Below, piece by piece: positions 16,503 through 25,453 of a stretch of 64,000 bases of DNA. Under the pieces are notes generated by a model that ran no database searches, had not been told where the DNA came from, and saw only the letters and a list, made by a program, of their open reading frames with translations. The DNA comes from Alicycliphilus denitrificans K601 (GTDB taxonomy: Bacteria; Pseudomonadota; Gammaproteobacteria; Burkholderiales; Burkholderiaceae_C). Position 1 is the stretch's first letter; each line of letters opens with the position of its first letter. The DNA lies in contig NC_015422.1 in the NCBI RefSeq assembly GCF_000204645.1, positions 62,001-126,000 on the forward strand, read 5' to 3'. The translations under genes and the position numbers were made by a program.

Positions 16503-18023
16503 TCACGCGCGCATGCTGCCCGTCTCCAGGCAGCGCTGGTGCCAGCTCAATGCCTCGCCCAGCAGGTGCGGCGTGTGCTGCGCGCCCTGGCTGCGCGCGC
16601 GGTCGAAGTAGTCCTGCAGCAGGGGGCGCCAGTCGGGGTGGGCGCATTTGTCGATGATCACCTGCGCGCGCTGGCGCGGCGACAGGCCGCGCAGGTCGGC
16701 CAGGCCCTGCTCGGTGACGATGATCTGCGTGTCGTGCTCGGTATGGTCCACGTGCGAGACCATGGGCACGATGCAGCTGACGGCGCCGCCCTTGGCCACC
16801 GAGGGCGTGACGAAGAACGACAGGTAGCCGTTGCGCGCGAAGTCGCCCGAGCCGCCTATGCCGTTCATCATGCCCGACCCCATGAGGTGGGTGGAGTTGA
16901 TGTTGCCGTAGATGTCGGCCTCAATCATGGCGTTCATGGCGATCACGCCCAGGCGCCGCACCAGCTCGGGGTGGTTGCTGATCTCCTGCGGGCGCAGCAC
17001 GATGCGTTCGCGGTAGAAGGCGATGTTGTCGGTGAACTCCTGGAGGGCCGGGCGGCTCAGCGAGATGGCTGTGGCCGACGCGGCCGCCATCTTGCCGCGC
17101 TTGATGAGCTCCAACATGCCGTCCTGCAGCACCTCGGTGAAGCCCAACAGGTCGTCGAACGGGCCGTCCAGCAGCCCCGCCAGCACGGCGTTGGCCACAT
17201 TGCCCACGCCCGACTGCAGCGGCAGCATGTTCCTGGGCAGGCGGCCCACCTTCACCTCATGGGCCAGGAAGTCGATGATGTGCGCCGCGATCTGGTTGGA
17301 CACCGCGTCGGGTTGGGCGAACGCCGTGTCGCGGTCGCCATGGTGCGTCGGCACCACGGCGATGACCTTCGCCGGATCAACGCGCAGGTAGGGCTCGCCG
17401 ATGCGCTCGATGGGCTGCGTCAGGTTGATGGGCAGGCGGCGCGGCGGAATGGCCGTGCCGTAGTAGATGTCGTGCATGCCCTCCATCTCGGCGGGGGGCA
17501 GGGAATTGACCTCCAGGATCACCTTGTCGGCGATGTCCAGCCAGGTCTTGTTGTTACCCACGGCGGCCGACGGGATCAGCCGCCCGTCGGGCAGGATGCC
17601 CAGCACCTCGATCACCGCCACATGCAGGGGGCCCAGGAAGCCGAACCAGGCCTGCTGGGCCACGTGCGACAGGTGGATGTCGAGGTAATCCACCTCGCCC
17701 GCGTTGATCCTGTCGCGGCAGACGGGGTCGGATTGGAACGGCAGGCGCTGGCGCATGCCGCCCACCCTGGCCAGCGCGCCGTCGAGCTCGGGCGCCGTGG
17801 AGGCGCCCGTCCACACGTTGACTTGGAACGGCCGGCCCGCGGCATGCTCGGCTTCGATGCGGGTCGCCAGCGCCTGGGGCACCAGCTTCGGGTGGCCGGA
17901 TCCGGTGAACCCGCTCATGCCGACGTTGGCGCCGGCGGGGATCAGGGCCGCGGCCTCGGCCGCGCTCATGGTCTTCTGGGCCAGGCCCGGGTGCTGGATA
18001 CGGGGAGACGACGATGGGGACAC
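16503..18023 (-). CDS. Acetyl-CoA hydrolase / succinyl-CoA:acetate CoA-transferase family protein
   Basis: A 506-aa class I CoA-transferase of the Cat1/AarC/ScpC type, swapping CoA between acetate, succinate or propionate (or hydrolysing acetyl-CoA). GMSGFTGSGHPKLVPQAL near the N-terminus, LPLQSGVGNVANAVLAGL mid-protein and GMMNGIGGSGDFARNGYLS late are family blocks. The chosen start is GTG at 18023, preceded by GGAG at good spacing and giving the normal SSPRIQHPGLAQKTMSA N-terminus; a longer upstream frame exists but is not supported. It lies upstream of a thioesterase gene and is divergent from the zinc-ribbon gene. Confidence 0.92.
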   Translation of the reverse strand: MSPSSSPRIQHPGLAQKTMSAAEAAALIPAGANVGMSGFTGSGHPKLVPQALATRIEAEHAAGRPFQVNVWTGASTAPELDGALARVGGMRQRLPFQSDPVCRDRINAGEVDYLDIHLSHVAQQAWFGFLGPLHVAVIEVLGILPDGRLIPSAAVGNNKTWLDIADKVILEVNSLPPAEMEGMHDIYYGTAIPPRRLPINLTQPIERIGEPYLRVDPAKVIAVVPTHHGDRDTAFAQPDAVSNQIAAHIIDFLAHEVKVGRLPRNMLPLQSGVGNVANAVLAGLLDGPFDDLLGFTEVLQDGMLELIKRGKMAAASATAISLSRPALQEFTDNIAFYRERIVLRPQEISNHPELVRRLGVIAMNAMIEADIYGNINSTHLMGSGMMNGIGGSGDFARNGYLSFFVTPSVAKGGAVSCIVPMVSHVDHTEHDTQIIVTEQGLADLRGLSPRQRAQVIIDKCAHPDWRPLLQDYFDRARSQGAQHTPHLLGEALSWHQRCLETGSMRA

Positions 18024-18113
18024 ACAAACTCCAGACGAAAAAGCGCCCCGCGCAGGCCCGCTGGGAGGCCGGCGTGAGGCATGGGGAAGAGCGCAAATCT
18101 TAGCAGTCGGTTT

Positions 18114-18125
18114 AGGGATAACCCT
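18114..18125. promoter_or_regulatory. AGGGATAACCCT palindrome-like site
   Basis: Near-palindromic AGGGATAACCCT in the divergent region between the CoA-transferase gene and the zinc-ribbon gene. It resembles the site at 47345-47358. A regulator-binding role is a guess. Confidence 0.3.
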
Positions 18126-18180
18126 TACCCTGCGGCCGGCTGCTGGGCGGCCGCAGGCCGGCGGTACGATCGCCACCACC

Positions 18181-18903
18181 ATGCCCTTCACGCCGCTCTG
18201 CCCCTCCTGCCGCCAGCCCGCCGACGTCCGCCGCTTTGCCGCGACCGGCGGCGGCACGCTGGAGCTGGACCTGTGCTTCGCATGTCAGGGCATGTGGTTC
18301 GACCCGCAGGAAAACACGCGCCTGGCCCCCGCCGCCGTGCTGCAGCTGTTCGAGCTGCTGCACGATCGCCGCGGCGACGCCCACCGCCCCCTGTCCGACC
18401 GCCTGCAGTGCCCGCGCTGCGCCACGGCCCTGGTCAAGGGCTACGACGTGGCCCAGGGCGGGCGCTACGTCACCTACCGCTGCGCGGCGCGCCACGGGCG
18501 CTTTTCCACCTTCGGCGCGTTCATGGTGGAAAAGGGCTTCGTGCGCCACCTGTCCAAGCTGGAGATCGAGGCCCTGGCCCGGCGCGTGGGCACCATCACC
18601 TGCACCAGCTGCGGCGGCGCAGTGGATATACGCAACGACCACGCCTGCCCCTACTGCCGCTCGGCGCTGTCGCTGCTCGACCCGCAGGCCGTGGACAAGG
18701 CCCTCGCGCGCCACGGCCGCGCCGCGCAGCAGTCCGCCGAGCAGGCCGACGAGCGCTCGCCCGACGCCCTCATCGCCCTGGAGCGCAACCGTTCCCGCGA
18801 GGAGCGCGAGCGCCAACGCGAACGGCTCGAAGGGCGCCAGAGCGACCAGTTCGACCTGGTCGCGGCGGGCATTGAGTTCGTGTGGTCGCTGCTGCGGCGC
18901 TGA
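18181..18903 (+). CDS. Multi-zinc-ribbon protein (TFIIB-type zinc finger domain)
   Basis: A 240-aa protein with serial CxxC knuckles: CPSC at the N-terminus paired with LDLCFACQGMWFDPQEN (the zf-TFIIB signature), CPRC in the middle, and CTSC ... CPYC at about 141-159. The C-terminal third is a charged, coiled-coil-like stretch rich in Arg/Glu ending in IEFVWSLLRR, which could be a short membrane-binding helix. No enzymatic motif is visible and the function is unknown. The ATG at 18181 gives the first CxxC at residue 8. Confidence 0.75.
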   Translation: MPFTPLCPSCRQPADVRRFAATGGGTLELDLCFACQGMWFDPQENTRLAPAAVLQLFELLHDRRGDAHRPLSDRLQCPRCATALVKGYDVAQGGRYVTYRCAARHGRFSTFGAFMVEKGFVRHLSKLEIEALARRVGTITCTSCGGAVDIRNDHACPYCRSALSLLDPQAVDKALARHGRAAQQSAEQADERSPDALIALERNRSREERERQRERLEGRQSDQFDLVAAGIEFVWSLLRR

Positions 18904-18957
18904 TGCAGCCCGGGGCCGCACCGATGCGCACCCGGATGCAATGAGGAACTACAGGCC

Positions 18958-19872
18958 ATGGATCTGATATCGCTGGAAGTGCTGGTAGCGGCCATCGAGG
19001 AGAAAAGCCTGTCTGCCGCGGCAGAGCGCATGCACATGGTGACGTCGGCGGCCAGCAAGCGCATTGCGGAGCTGGAGCGGCGAGAAGCCACCGTATTGCT
19101 GCGGCGTCATGGCCGGGGCGTGGTGCCCACGCCTGCAGGGGCCATGCTGTACCAGCGGGCCAAGTCCATCCTGAGGCAGATCGCGCAGGCGCGCGGGGCG
19201 TTGCGTGAATATGCGGCCAGCGGCGTGCCGCACGTGCCGCACGTGCGGCTGGCGGCCAATGCCTCGGCCATCCAGCAATTCCTGCCTTCGGAAATCGGCG
19301 CGTTCTCTCGCCGCGAGCCTGCGGTGCGCGTGGACCTGACCGAAGCCTTCAGCTACGACGTGCCGCGCCTGGTTGCCGACGGGGATGCCGACGTGGGCAT
19401 CTATCACGCGGCCTATCCCGCTCCGGGCGTGTTGTCGCGGCCCTATCGCCGGGACAGGGTGGCGCTGGTCGTGCCCGCCGGGCATCCGCTGGAGGCGCGC
19501 GGGCAACTGCCGCTGGAAGATGCGCTGGAGTATGACTTCCTGGGCTACTTTCCGCGCCACAGCCTGTCGGAATTCCTCGCGCTTGCCGGCAATACGCTGA
19601 CGCGGCCGATACGCGTACGCGCCCAGGTATCGAATCCAGGGGCCCGGTGCGCAATGGTGCGCGAAGGACTGGGGCTGGCCATCGTGCCTTTGGGCATTGC
19701 GCGCAACTACGCACGGTTGCTGGGTTTGTCGATTCTGACCTTGACGGACGAATGGGCCACGCGCCAGCTGTGGGTATGCGCACGTCAGCCTGCGCAGCTG
19801 CCGCCAGAAGCCGCGCTGCTGTGGCATTTCTTCCTGGAGCATTCCGGGGAGGCGGACAGCGCATCCTCCTGA
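18958..19872 (+). CDS. LysR-family regulator of cassette A
   Basis: A 304-aa LysR protein: winged HTH about 1-60 (KSLSAAAERMHMVTSAASKRI) and a periplasmic-binding-protein-like effector domain about 90-295. GAGGAA lies upstream of the ATG. Unlike most LysR genes it points the same way as its likely target, the Bug gene 124 bp downstream, so read-through is possible. Codon usage is visibly less GC-biased than in the flanking housekeeping genes. Confidence 0.9.
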   Translation: MDLISLEVLVAAIEEKSLSAAAERMHMVTSAASKRIAELERREATVLLRRHGRGVVPTPAGAMLYQRAKSILRQIAQARGALREYAASGVPHVPHVRLAANASAIQQFLPSEIGAFSRREPAVRVDLTEAFSYDVPRLVADGDADVGIYHAAYPAPGVLSRPYRRDRVALVVPAGHPLEARGQLPLEDALEYDFLGYFPRHSLSEFLALAGNTLTRPIRVRAQVSNPGARCAMVREGLGLAIVPLGIARNYARLLGLSILTLTDEWATRQLWVCARQPAQLPPEAALLWHFFLEHSGEADSASS

Positions 19873-19938
19873 TTGAACCAAACAGCAAGCAAGGTTTTCC
19901 CAATCGTCATAACTGGCCGCTCATGCGTTCATAGACTT

Positions 19939-19990
19939 CCTCCTCGGAAACGAATGAACTCTCCCACCTGCAATGGGGAATCCGAGGAGG
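19939..19990 (+). promoter_or_regulatory. Hairpin that would sequester the Bug-gene Shine-Dalgarno
   Basis: CCTCCTCGGA (19939-19948) is perfectly complementary to TCCGAGGAGG (19981-19990), with a 32-nt loop that can form a second small stem (TCCC/GGGA). The right arm contains the AGGAGG ribosome-binding site of the Bug gene starting at 19997, so the folded RNA would block translation. Candidate riboregulator or thermosensor; the structure was derived by eye. Confidence 0.5.
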
Positions 19991-19996
19991 CCTGTA

Positions 19997-21007
19997 ATGT
20001 TTGGACGTGCAAACCGCCGCAAGTTTTTCCAAAGCACGACAGCTGGGGCCATTTCGGCCGCAGCCTTCGGCTCGGCCTTGACGCCCCATTGGGCATGGGC
20101 GCAATCGCCGGACGGCTACCCGTCGCGGGCGATCCGGGTGGTGGTGCCTTTCACGCCCGGCGGAGGAACCGACGTGGTGGGCCGGGCACTGATGGAGGCG
20201 CTGTCGCGCGAGCTGGGTCAGGCCATCATCGTGGACAACAAGCCCGGCGGCGGTACCGTCATCGGCTCCGACCTCGTGGCCAAGGCGCCGGCGGACGGCT
20301 ACACCCTGCTGCTCACGACGTCGGCGCTGGCCATCAACGATTCGCTGGTTCCCAAGCTGCCTTACAAGACGGCCAGGGACATCACCGAAGTGGGGTTGAT
20401 ATGCACGGGGCCGAACGTGTTCGTCGTGCGTCCCGAAAGCCCCTACCGTTCGGTCGCCGACCTGATCCAGGCGGCCAAGGCGCGTCCTGGCCGCCTGACC
20501 TATGGCTCCTCCGGCAATGGCTCCTCGGTGCATTTGGCGGCCGAGCTGTTCAAGCTCATGGCCCAGGTGGACATCACGCATGTCCCCTACCGCGGCGCAG
20601 GGCCTGCCTATACCGACCTCATGGGAGGGCAGATCGACTTCGTCGTCGGAACCGCGGGCGGCGTGGCCAAGCTGGTCGAGGCCGGCAAGATGCGCGCGAT
20701 TGCCGTGACTTCCGAAAAACGTACATCCGCCTACAAAGACATTCCCACCGTCGCCGAGACCTTGCCGGGCTATGCCGCCGACGTCTGGTACGGCATCTTC
20801 GCTCCCGCCGGCACGCCGCCCGACGTGATCGCCAAACTCAATGCCGCCCTCGCGAAAGCCGCGAATGCGCCTGCCTACAAGCAGCGCCTGAGCAATGAAG
20901 GGCTGACCGTAGCGGTGAACTCTCCTGCCGAAATGACCCGGTTCATGCGCGCCGAGGAGGCACGCTGGCGCAAGGTCGTGGTGGAGGGCAAGGTCAGCGT
21001 CGATTGA
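19997..21007 (+). CDS. Bug/TctC-family solute-binding receptor (cassette A)
   Basis: A 336-aa periplasmic receptor of the tripartite tricarboxylate transporter/Bug family. The N-terminus RANRRKFFQST has a twin-arginine-like motif before a hydrophobic stretch ending AWAQS, so Tat export is possible. YPSRAIRVVVPFTPGGGTDVV (YPSRAIRVVVPF then PGGGTDVV) and VDNKPGGGTVIGSDLVAKAP are Bug signatures. The AGGAGG at 19985-19990 fixes the start at 19997 and sits in a hairpin arm. No TctA/TctB genes are nearby. It heads the structural genes of cassette A; the ligand is probably an organic acid. Confidence 0.93.
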   Translation: MFGRANRRKFFQSTTAGAISAAAFGSALTPHWAWAQSPDGYPSRAIRVVVPFTPGGGTDVVGRALMEALSRELGQAIIVDNKPGGGTVIGSDLVAKAPADGYTLLLTTSALAINDSLVPKLPYKTARDITEVGLICTGPNVFVVRPESPYRSVADLIQAAKARPGRLTYGSSGNGSSVHLAAELFKLMAQVDITHVPYRGAGPAYTDLMGGQIDFVVGTAGGVAKLVEAGKMRAIAVTSEKRTSAYKDIPTVAETLPGYAADVWYGIFAPAGTPPDVIAKLNAALAKAANAPAYKQRLSNEGLTVAVNSPAEMTRFMRAEEARWRKVVVEGKVSVD

Positions 21008-21055
21008 CGGACAGTGCCTGCCGTACATGCATTCTCGACAACCCGGAACCCTGAT

Positions 21056-21862
21056 ATGACAACTACATCGCAGCGCCTTGCAGGCAAGGTGGCCATCATC
21101 GTCGGCGCAGGCCAGCAGCCTGGCGAGACCGTCGGCAACGGCCGTGCCGTTGCCGAACGCTTTGCGGAAGAAGGCGCCCGCCTGCTTCTGGTGGACATCC
21201 AGCCGGAATCGCTCAAGGACACGGAAGACAAGCTGCGCTCCATGGGCGCGGAAGTCGCCAGCGTGCTGGCGGACATCACCCGCGAAGACGACTGCGCACG
21301 CATCGCGGCGCAATGCGTGGCCACGTTCGGGCGCATCGACGTCCTGCACAACAACGTGGGGCGCTCCAAGGGGGACAAGTCCACCGTGGAGCTGGGCGCG
21401 GACATGTGGGATGAGATCATGGCCATGAACCTCAAGGGCATGTTCATGACCTGCAAACACGTGCTGCCGCAGATGATCGCGCAGAAAGAGGGCAGCATCA
21501 TCAACATATCGTCCACGTCATCGCTGTCTGCGCGGCCCACGGTGGCCTACAAGACCAGCAAGGGGGCGGTCAACACCTTCACCCAGCACCTGGCCTACGA
21601 GAATGCCGCCCATGGCGTGCGCGCCAACGCCATCCTGCCGGGCCTGATCGATACCCCCATGGCCATCGAGCGGCGAGCCCGGGAGCGCGGGGTCTCGCGC
21701 GAGATCGTGCGTGCGGAGCGCGAGGCCATGGTGCCCATGAAGCGCATGGGAACGGCGTGGGATGTCGCCCATGCCGCGGTATTCCTCGCGTCGGACGAGT
21801 CGCGCTACGTCACGGGCGTGCTGCTGCCCGTGGACGGCGGGCTGGTCTGCAAGCGGGGCTAG
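21056..21862 (+). CDS. SDR-family oxidoreductase 1 (cassette A)
   Basis: A 268-aa short-chain dehydrogenase. The cofactor motif near residue 15 is expanded (GAGQQPGETVGNG instead of TGxxxGxG), NNVG is at about 96-99, the catalytic Ser lies in ISSTSS and the YKTSK catalytic Tyr/Lys motif is near residue 166. It would oxidise a hydroxy group or reduce a keto group with NAD(P). It ends 1 bp before the next SDR start, so the pair is operonic with the Bug receptor. Confidence 0.9.
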   Translation: MTTTSQRLAGKVAIIVGAGQQPGETVGNGRAVAERFAEEGARLLLVDIQPESLKDTEDKLRSMGAEVASVLADITREDDCARIAAQCVATFGRIDVLHNNVGRSKGDKSTVELGADMWDEIMAMNLKGMFMTCKHVLPQMIAQKEGSIINISSTSSLSARPTVAYKTSKGAVNTFTQHLAYENAAHGVRANAILPGLIDTPMAIERRARERGVSREIVRAEREAMVPMKRMGTAWDVAHAAVFLASDESRYVTGVLLPVDGGLVCKRG

Positions 21863-21863
21863 C

Positions 21864-22625
21864 ATGAATCTGCGACTGCAAGGCAGCCATGTGCTGGTGA
21901 CGGGGGCAAGCCGCGGCATCGGCAAGGCCTGCGTACGCGCTTTCCTAGACGAGGGCGCCACGGTGAGCGCGCTGGCGCGCACGCAGCAGACGCTGGAGGC
22001 CATGGCTGCGCAGATGCAGGCAGGCGACCGCCTGCGCGTCTTCTGCGCGGACCTGCAGGATGCCGCGCAGGCACAAGAGGCCGTCCGGCGCATCGAAGCC
22101 CAGGGCGGCCCGATACAGGTGCTCGTGAACTGCGCCGGTGCCGCCAAGCGAACGCCCTTTGCGCAGTTGCAGCCTGCAGACTGGCATGCCGGGATGCAGG
22201 CCAAGTTCTACTCCTACATGCACGTCCTGACTCCCGTCGTGCAGCGCATGGCGGGGCGGGGTGCGGGTGCTGTGGTCAACGTGGTGGGCGCCGGCGGCAA
22301 GAGGGCCAATCCCGTGCATCTGGCCGGTGGCGCCGCCAATGCGGCGTTGATGCTGGCAGGCACGGGCCTGGCCGCTGCATACGCACCGAGCGGAGTCCGC
22401 ATCAACACCATCAACCCCGGGCAAGTGCGCACGGAGCGGCTGCAGGCCCAGCGTGATGCCCAGGCGGCGGCTGGCGGCGCGCCGTTGGCGGAGCCGCCAC
22501 TGGGGCGGCCCGCCGAGCCCGAGGAAATTGCCGCGCTCGCGGTGTTCCTTGCCTCTCCTCGCGCAAGCTACGTCAGCGGTGCCGTGATCGCCATGGATGG
22601 CGTTGCGTTGCCCACCGTGGTGTGA
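21864..22625 (+). CDS. SDR-family protein 2 lacking the YxxxK motif (cassette A)
   Basis: A 253-aa short-chain dehydrogenase/reductase homologue. The cofactor motif TGASRGIG is intact at 13-20 and NCAGA is present, but at the catalytic site the usual Ser/Tyr/Lys set is replaced: VVGAGGKRANPVHLAGGAAN (139-158) has His152 near the Tyr position and no following Lys. It may use a different catalytic base or have a non-redox role. It begins 1 bp after the first SDR gene. Confidence 0.85.
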   Translation: MNLRLQGSHVLVTGASRGIGKACVRAFLDEGATVSALARTQQTLEAMAAQMQAGDRLRVFCADLQDAAQAQEAVRRIEAQGGPIQVLVNCAGAAKRTPFAQLQPADWHAGMQAKFYSYMHVLTPVVQRMAGRGAGAVVNVVGAGGKRANPVHLAGGAANAALMLAGTGLAAAYAPSGVRINTINPGQVRTERLQAQRDAQAAAGGAPLAEPPLGRPAEPEEIAALAVFLASPRASYVSGAVIAMDGVALPTVV

Positions 22626-22656
22626 CGCTTGCACCTGCAACCCATCGGTAAACCCC

Positions 22657-23172
22657 ATGCGAATCGCACCCATAACACCCGGAACACGTCCTGAACTGGC
22701 CGAACTGGAAGCCACCATCACCCGGCAGCGCGGCCGCGTTTCGCCGCTCTACCAGGTGCTGCTCAATAGCCCGGCCATGGCCCATGGCTGGGAGCAGATG
22801 CTTACGGCCGTGCGCCGGCACAACAGCTTGCCCGACCTCGATCGCGAGTTGCTCATCGTGCGGGTGGCCGTTCTGAACCACGCGCGCTTCGAGTACGAGG
22901 CGCATGTGCCCATCGCCCTGCAGGCCGGTGCCAGCAGCCAGATGATTGCCGACGTCTCGGGCGCAGACGCGATCGGCGCGTCCGTGCAGGGCGGCCTGCG
23001 CGCCCTGGTGGAACTGGCGGATGCGATGACGTCGCGGATCGACGTGCCGGATGCGCTGTATGCGCAAGCGGCGGCGTACTACACGCAGCAGCAGATGGTG
23101 GATGCCATGGTGACGATCGGCGCATACAACATGGTGTCGCGGTTCCTGGAAGCCGTGCAGATCGGCCATTGA
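22657..23172 (+). CDS. Carboxymuconolactone decarboxylase-like protein
   Basis: A 171-aa all-helical AhpD/CMD-fold protein. DRELLIVRVAVLNHARFEYEAH (DRELLIVRVAVLN then ARFEYEAH) is the conserved helix pair; the redox CxxC of AhpD is absent, so it belongs to the CMD-like side without peroxidase cysteines. It is the last gene of cassette A. The role is probably decarboxylation, hydrolysis or isomerisation of a ring-cleavage product, but the family is broad. Confidence 0.8.
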   Translation: MRIAPITPGTRPELAELEATITRQRGRVSPLYQVLLNSPAMAHGWEQMLTAVRRHNSLPDLDRELLIVRVAVLNHARFEYEAHVPIALQAGASSQMIADVSGADAIGASVQGGLRALVELADAMTSRIDVPDALYAQAAAYYTQQQMVDAMVTIGAYNMVSRFLEAVQIGH

Positions 23173-23178
23173 ACTGGA

Positions 23179-24465
23179 TCAGCGCCCGCGGTTCAGCAGC
23201 GCATACAGCACGATGGCGCCGAAGGTGGCCGTGCCGATGCCGCCCAGGGCGAAGTCGCCGAACTTGAGCGTGAACTCGCCCGTGCCCAAGATGAGCGTGA
23301 TGGCGGCCACGATCAGGTTCTTGTTCTGCGAGAAGTCCACCCGGTTGTCCACCCAGATCTTGGCGCCCGCGATGGCGATCAGGCCGAAAACCACTATGGA
23401 CACGCCACCCATCACCGGCAGCGGAATGGCCTGGATCAGCGCGCCGAACTTCGGCGAGAAGCCCAGCAGCACGGCGATCAGCGCCGCCACCAGGAACACG
23501 GCCGTGGAGTAGATGCGCGTGGCAGCCATCACGCCAATGTTTTCGGCGTAGGTCGTCACGCCCGTGCCGCCGGCCACGCCGCTGACCATGGTGGCCACGC
23601 CGTCGCCGATGAAGGCGCGGCCCATGTATTGGTCCAGGTTCTTGCCGGTCATGGCCGTCACGGCCTTGATGTGGCCCAGGTTCTCGGCCACCAGGATGAT
23701 GACCACGGGCACGATGAGCAGCATGGCCGGCGCGCTGAACACCGGCGCGTGGAACTGCGGCACGCCGAACCAGGGCGCGGCCATCACGCCCGACAGATCC
23801 ACGGGCTTGCCCAGGCCCATGCCGTTGGTGAACAGGGCGTAGGCGATGCTCGCCAGGATCAGCCCCACGAGGATCAACAGGCGCTGCACCATGCCGCGCG
23901 TGAACACGGCCACTAGCGCCACGCAGACGAAGGTCAGGGCCTGCATCCAGCTGTCGAAGTTGCTGGCCGCCATGTTCTTGATCGGGATCGCGGCCAGGTT
24001 CAGGCCGATGACGGCCACCACCGCGCCCGTCACCACGGGCGGCATGAAGCGCTCGATCCAGCCGGTGCCGACCAGGTGCACCACCACGCCGACGGCCGCG
24101 TACACCGCGCCGCAGGCGATGATGCCGCCCAGCGCCACGCCGATGTTGGCATTCGCCCCCTTGCCCGCGTAGGCCGTGGCGGCGATCACCACGCCGATGA
24201 AGGCGAACGACGAGCCCAGGTAGCTGGGCACCTTGCCGCCGGTGACGAGGAAGAAGATGAGCGTGCCTATGCCGCTCATGAACACCGCCAGGTTGGGGTC
24301 GAACCCCATCAGGATGGGCGCGAGCACCGTCGAGCCGAACATGGCGATCACGTGCTGAATCCCCATCAGGCCCGTCTGCCCCCAGGGCAGGCGCTCGTCC
24401 GGCCCGATCACGCCGCCGCCCTGCAGCACCTCGGCCGGGCGCTCATTCCATTGAAACATCCCCAT
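23179..24465 (-). CDS. NCS2-family nucleobase permease (UraA/RutG-like)
   Basis: A 428-aa inner-membrane symporter with 12-14 hydrophobic segments. The start LPWGQTGLMGIQHVIAMFGSTVLAPILMG (GIQHVIAMFGSTVLAPILMG) is the nucleobase:cation symporter-2 N-terminus, and the late segment GVTTYAENIGVMAATRIYS contains the QNxG/ENIG-type substrate motif. Uracil or a related pyrimidine is the best guess. CAGGAG precedes the ATG at 24465. It is convergent with cassette A with a 6-bp gap. Confidence 0.92.
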   Translation of the reverse strand: MGMFQWNERPAEVLQGGGVIGPDERLPWGQTGLMGIQHVIAMFGSTVLAPILMGFDPNLAVFMSGIGTLIFFLVTGGKVPSYLGSSFAFIGVVIAATAYAGKGANANIGVALGGIIACGAVYAAVGVVVHLVGTGWIERFMPPVVTGAVVAVIGLNLAAIPIKNMAASNFDSWMQALTFVCVALVAVFTRGMVQRLLILVGLILASIAYALFTNGMGLGKPVDLSGVMAAPWFGVPQFHAPVFSAPAMLLIVPVVIILVAENLGHIKAVTAMTGKNLDQYMGRAFIGDGVATMVSGVAGGTGVTTYAENIGVMAATRIYSTAVFLVAALIAVLLGFSPKFGALIQAIPLPVMGGVSIVVFGLIAIAGAKIWVDNRVDFSQNKNLIVAAITLILGTGEFTLKFGDFALGGIGTATFGAIVLYALLNRGR

Positions 24466-24616
24466 TTATTCGCTCCTGTTGTTGGGTGGGGCGATGGTAG
24501 AGGGTTTGGGGGCGGCAGCTTGTGTGCGCGTGGCTTATCGGGGGGGCTTCGGTATATGCTTTGGCACGCCCACGGGCCTACTTCCTGCAAAAAACCGCGC
24601 CCGAGGAGTCCAGCTA

Positions 24617-25327
24617 ATGAAAGCCCTGATCAAAGCCTTGGCGCATCGCGCCGGCCTTGATGTGATGTCCCTCGCCTACAGCCGGGATTACATCTACGAC
24701 CGTTTTCTCCCTGGCGCCCTGAAAGGGCACGGGATACAGGCCGTGATCGACATAGGCGCCAATATCGGCGGTTACGGCGAGTTGCTGCGCAGGGTGGGGT
24801 TTGCCGGGGACATTCATTCCTTCGAACCCTGTTCGCAGCCATTCGGCGAGTTGGCGCGCAAGGCTGCCGGCGACCCGCGCTGGCATGTTTACCAGAAGGC
24901 GGCCAGCGACCGGTCCGGCACCGCGCAGATCCACACCATGGTGGGCAGCGAGCTGAACTCCTTTCTGTCCCTCCGGGAGTCCAGCCGCAAGATGACCGAG
25001 ACCGGTACGGAGGACGTCGAGACGGTCACGCTCGACGGGCTGGACCTGCCGATAGACTGGTCCCGTACCTTCGTGAAGATCGACACCCAGGGCCACGACG
25101 TCAAGGTGATGTCGGGCGGCCGGAACGTGCTGCGCCAGGCGGCGCTCATTCAGTCGGAGGTTTCGTTCCTGCCCATCTACCAGGGCATGCCGGCGTTCGA
25201 CGAGGCCATTGCCAGCCTGAAGGAGCTGGGTTTCGACGTCATAGGCATGTTCCCCGTGTCGCGCGACTCCCTGGGCCGTGTCCAGGAGTTCGACTGCCTG
25301 TGCGTCAACCGCAACCTGCCCCGCTGA
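24617..25327 (+). CDS. FkbM-family methyltransferase
   Basis: A 236-aa SAM-dependent methyltransferase. VIDIGANIGGYGELL (about 43-57) is SAM motif I, FEPC follows at about 71, and FVKIDTQGHDVKVMSGG is the FkbM-type late motif. Family members O-methylate sugars or polyketides. GAGGAG precedes the ATG at 24617. It stands alone without glycan genes, and its codon usage is more mixed than its neighbours', hinting at later acquisition. Confidence 0.88.
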   Translation: MKALIKALAHRAGLDVMSLAYSRDYIYDRFLPGALKGHGIQAVIDIGANIGGYGELLRRVGFAGDIHSFEPCSQPFGELARKAAGDPRWHVYQKAASDRSGTAQIHTMVGSELNSFLSLRESSRKMTETGTEDVETVTLDGLDLPIDWSRTFVKIDTQGHDVKVMSGGRNVLRQAALIQSEVSFLPIYQGMPAFDEAIASLKELGFDVIGMFPVSRDSLGRVQEFDCLCVNRNLPR

Positions 25328-25453
25328 TACACGGCTTCGCCATCAAAGCGATGACTGTGTCGATCCGGCAGACGGCGCTCACTTCGGCTGCAAGCCTGTA
25401 TGGGCGTGTGAGCCGCGCGGGCGGTTCCATAGGAGCATAGGTGGCCGGCACGG

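Noticed and set aside
19225..19250. CACGTG-containing tandem sequence in the LysR gene as a parS site
   Set aside because: CCGCACGTGCCGCACGTGCGG lacks the TTTC/GAAA arms needed by ParB; it is a coding repeat (VPHVPHV).
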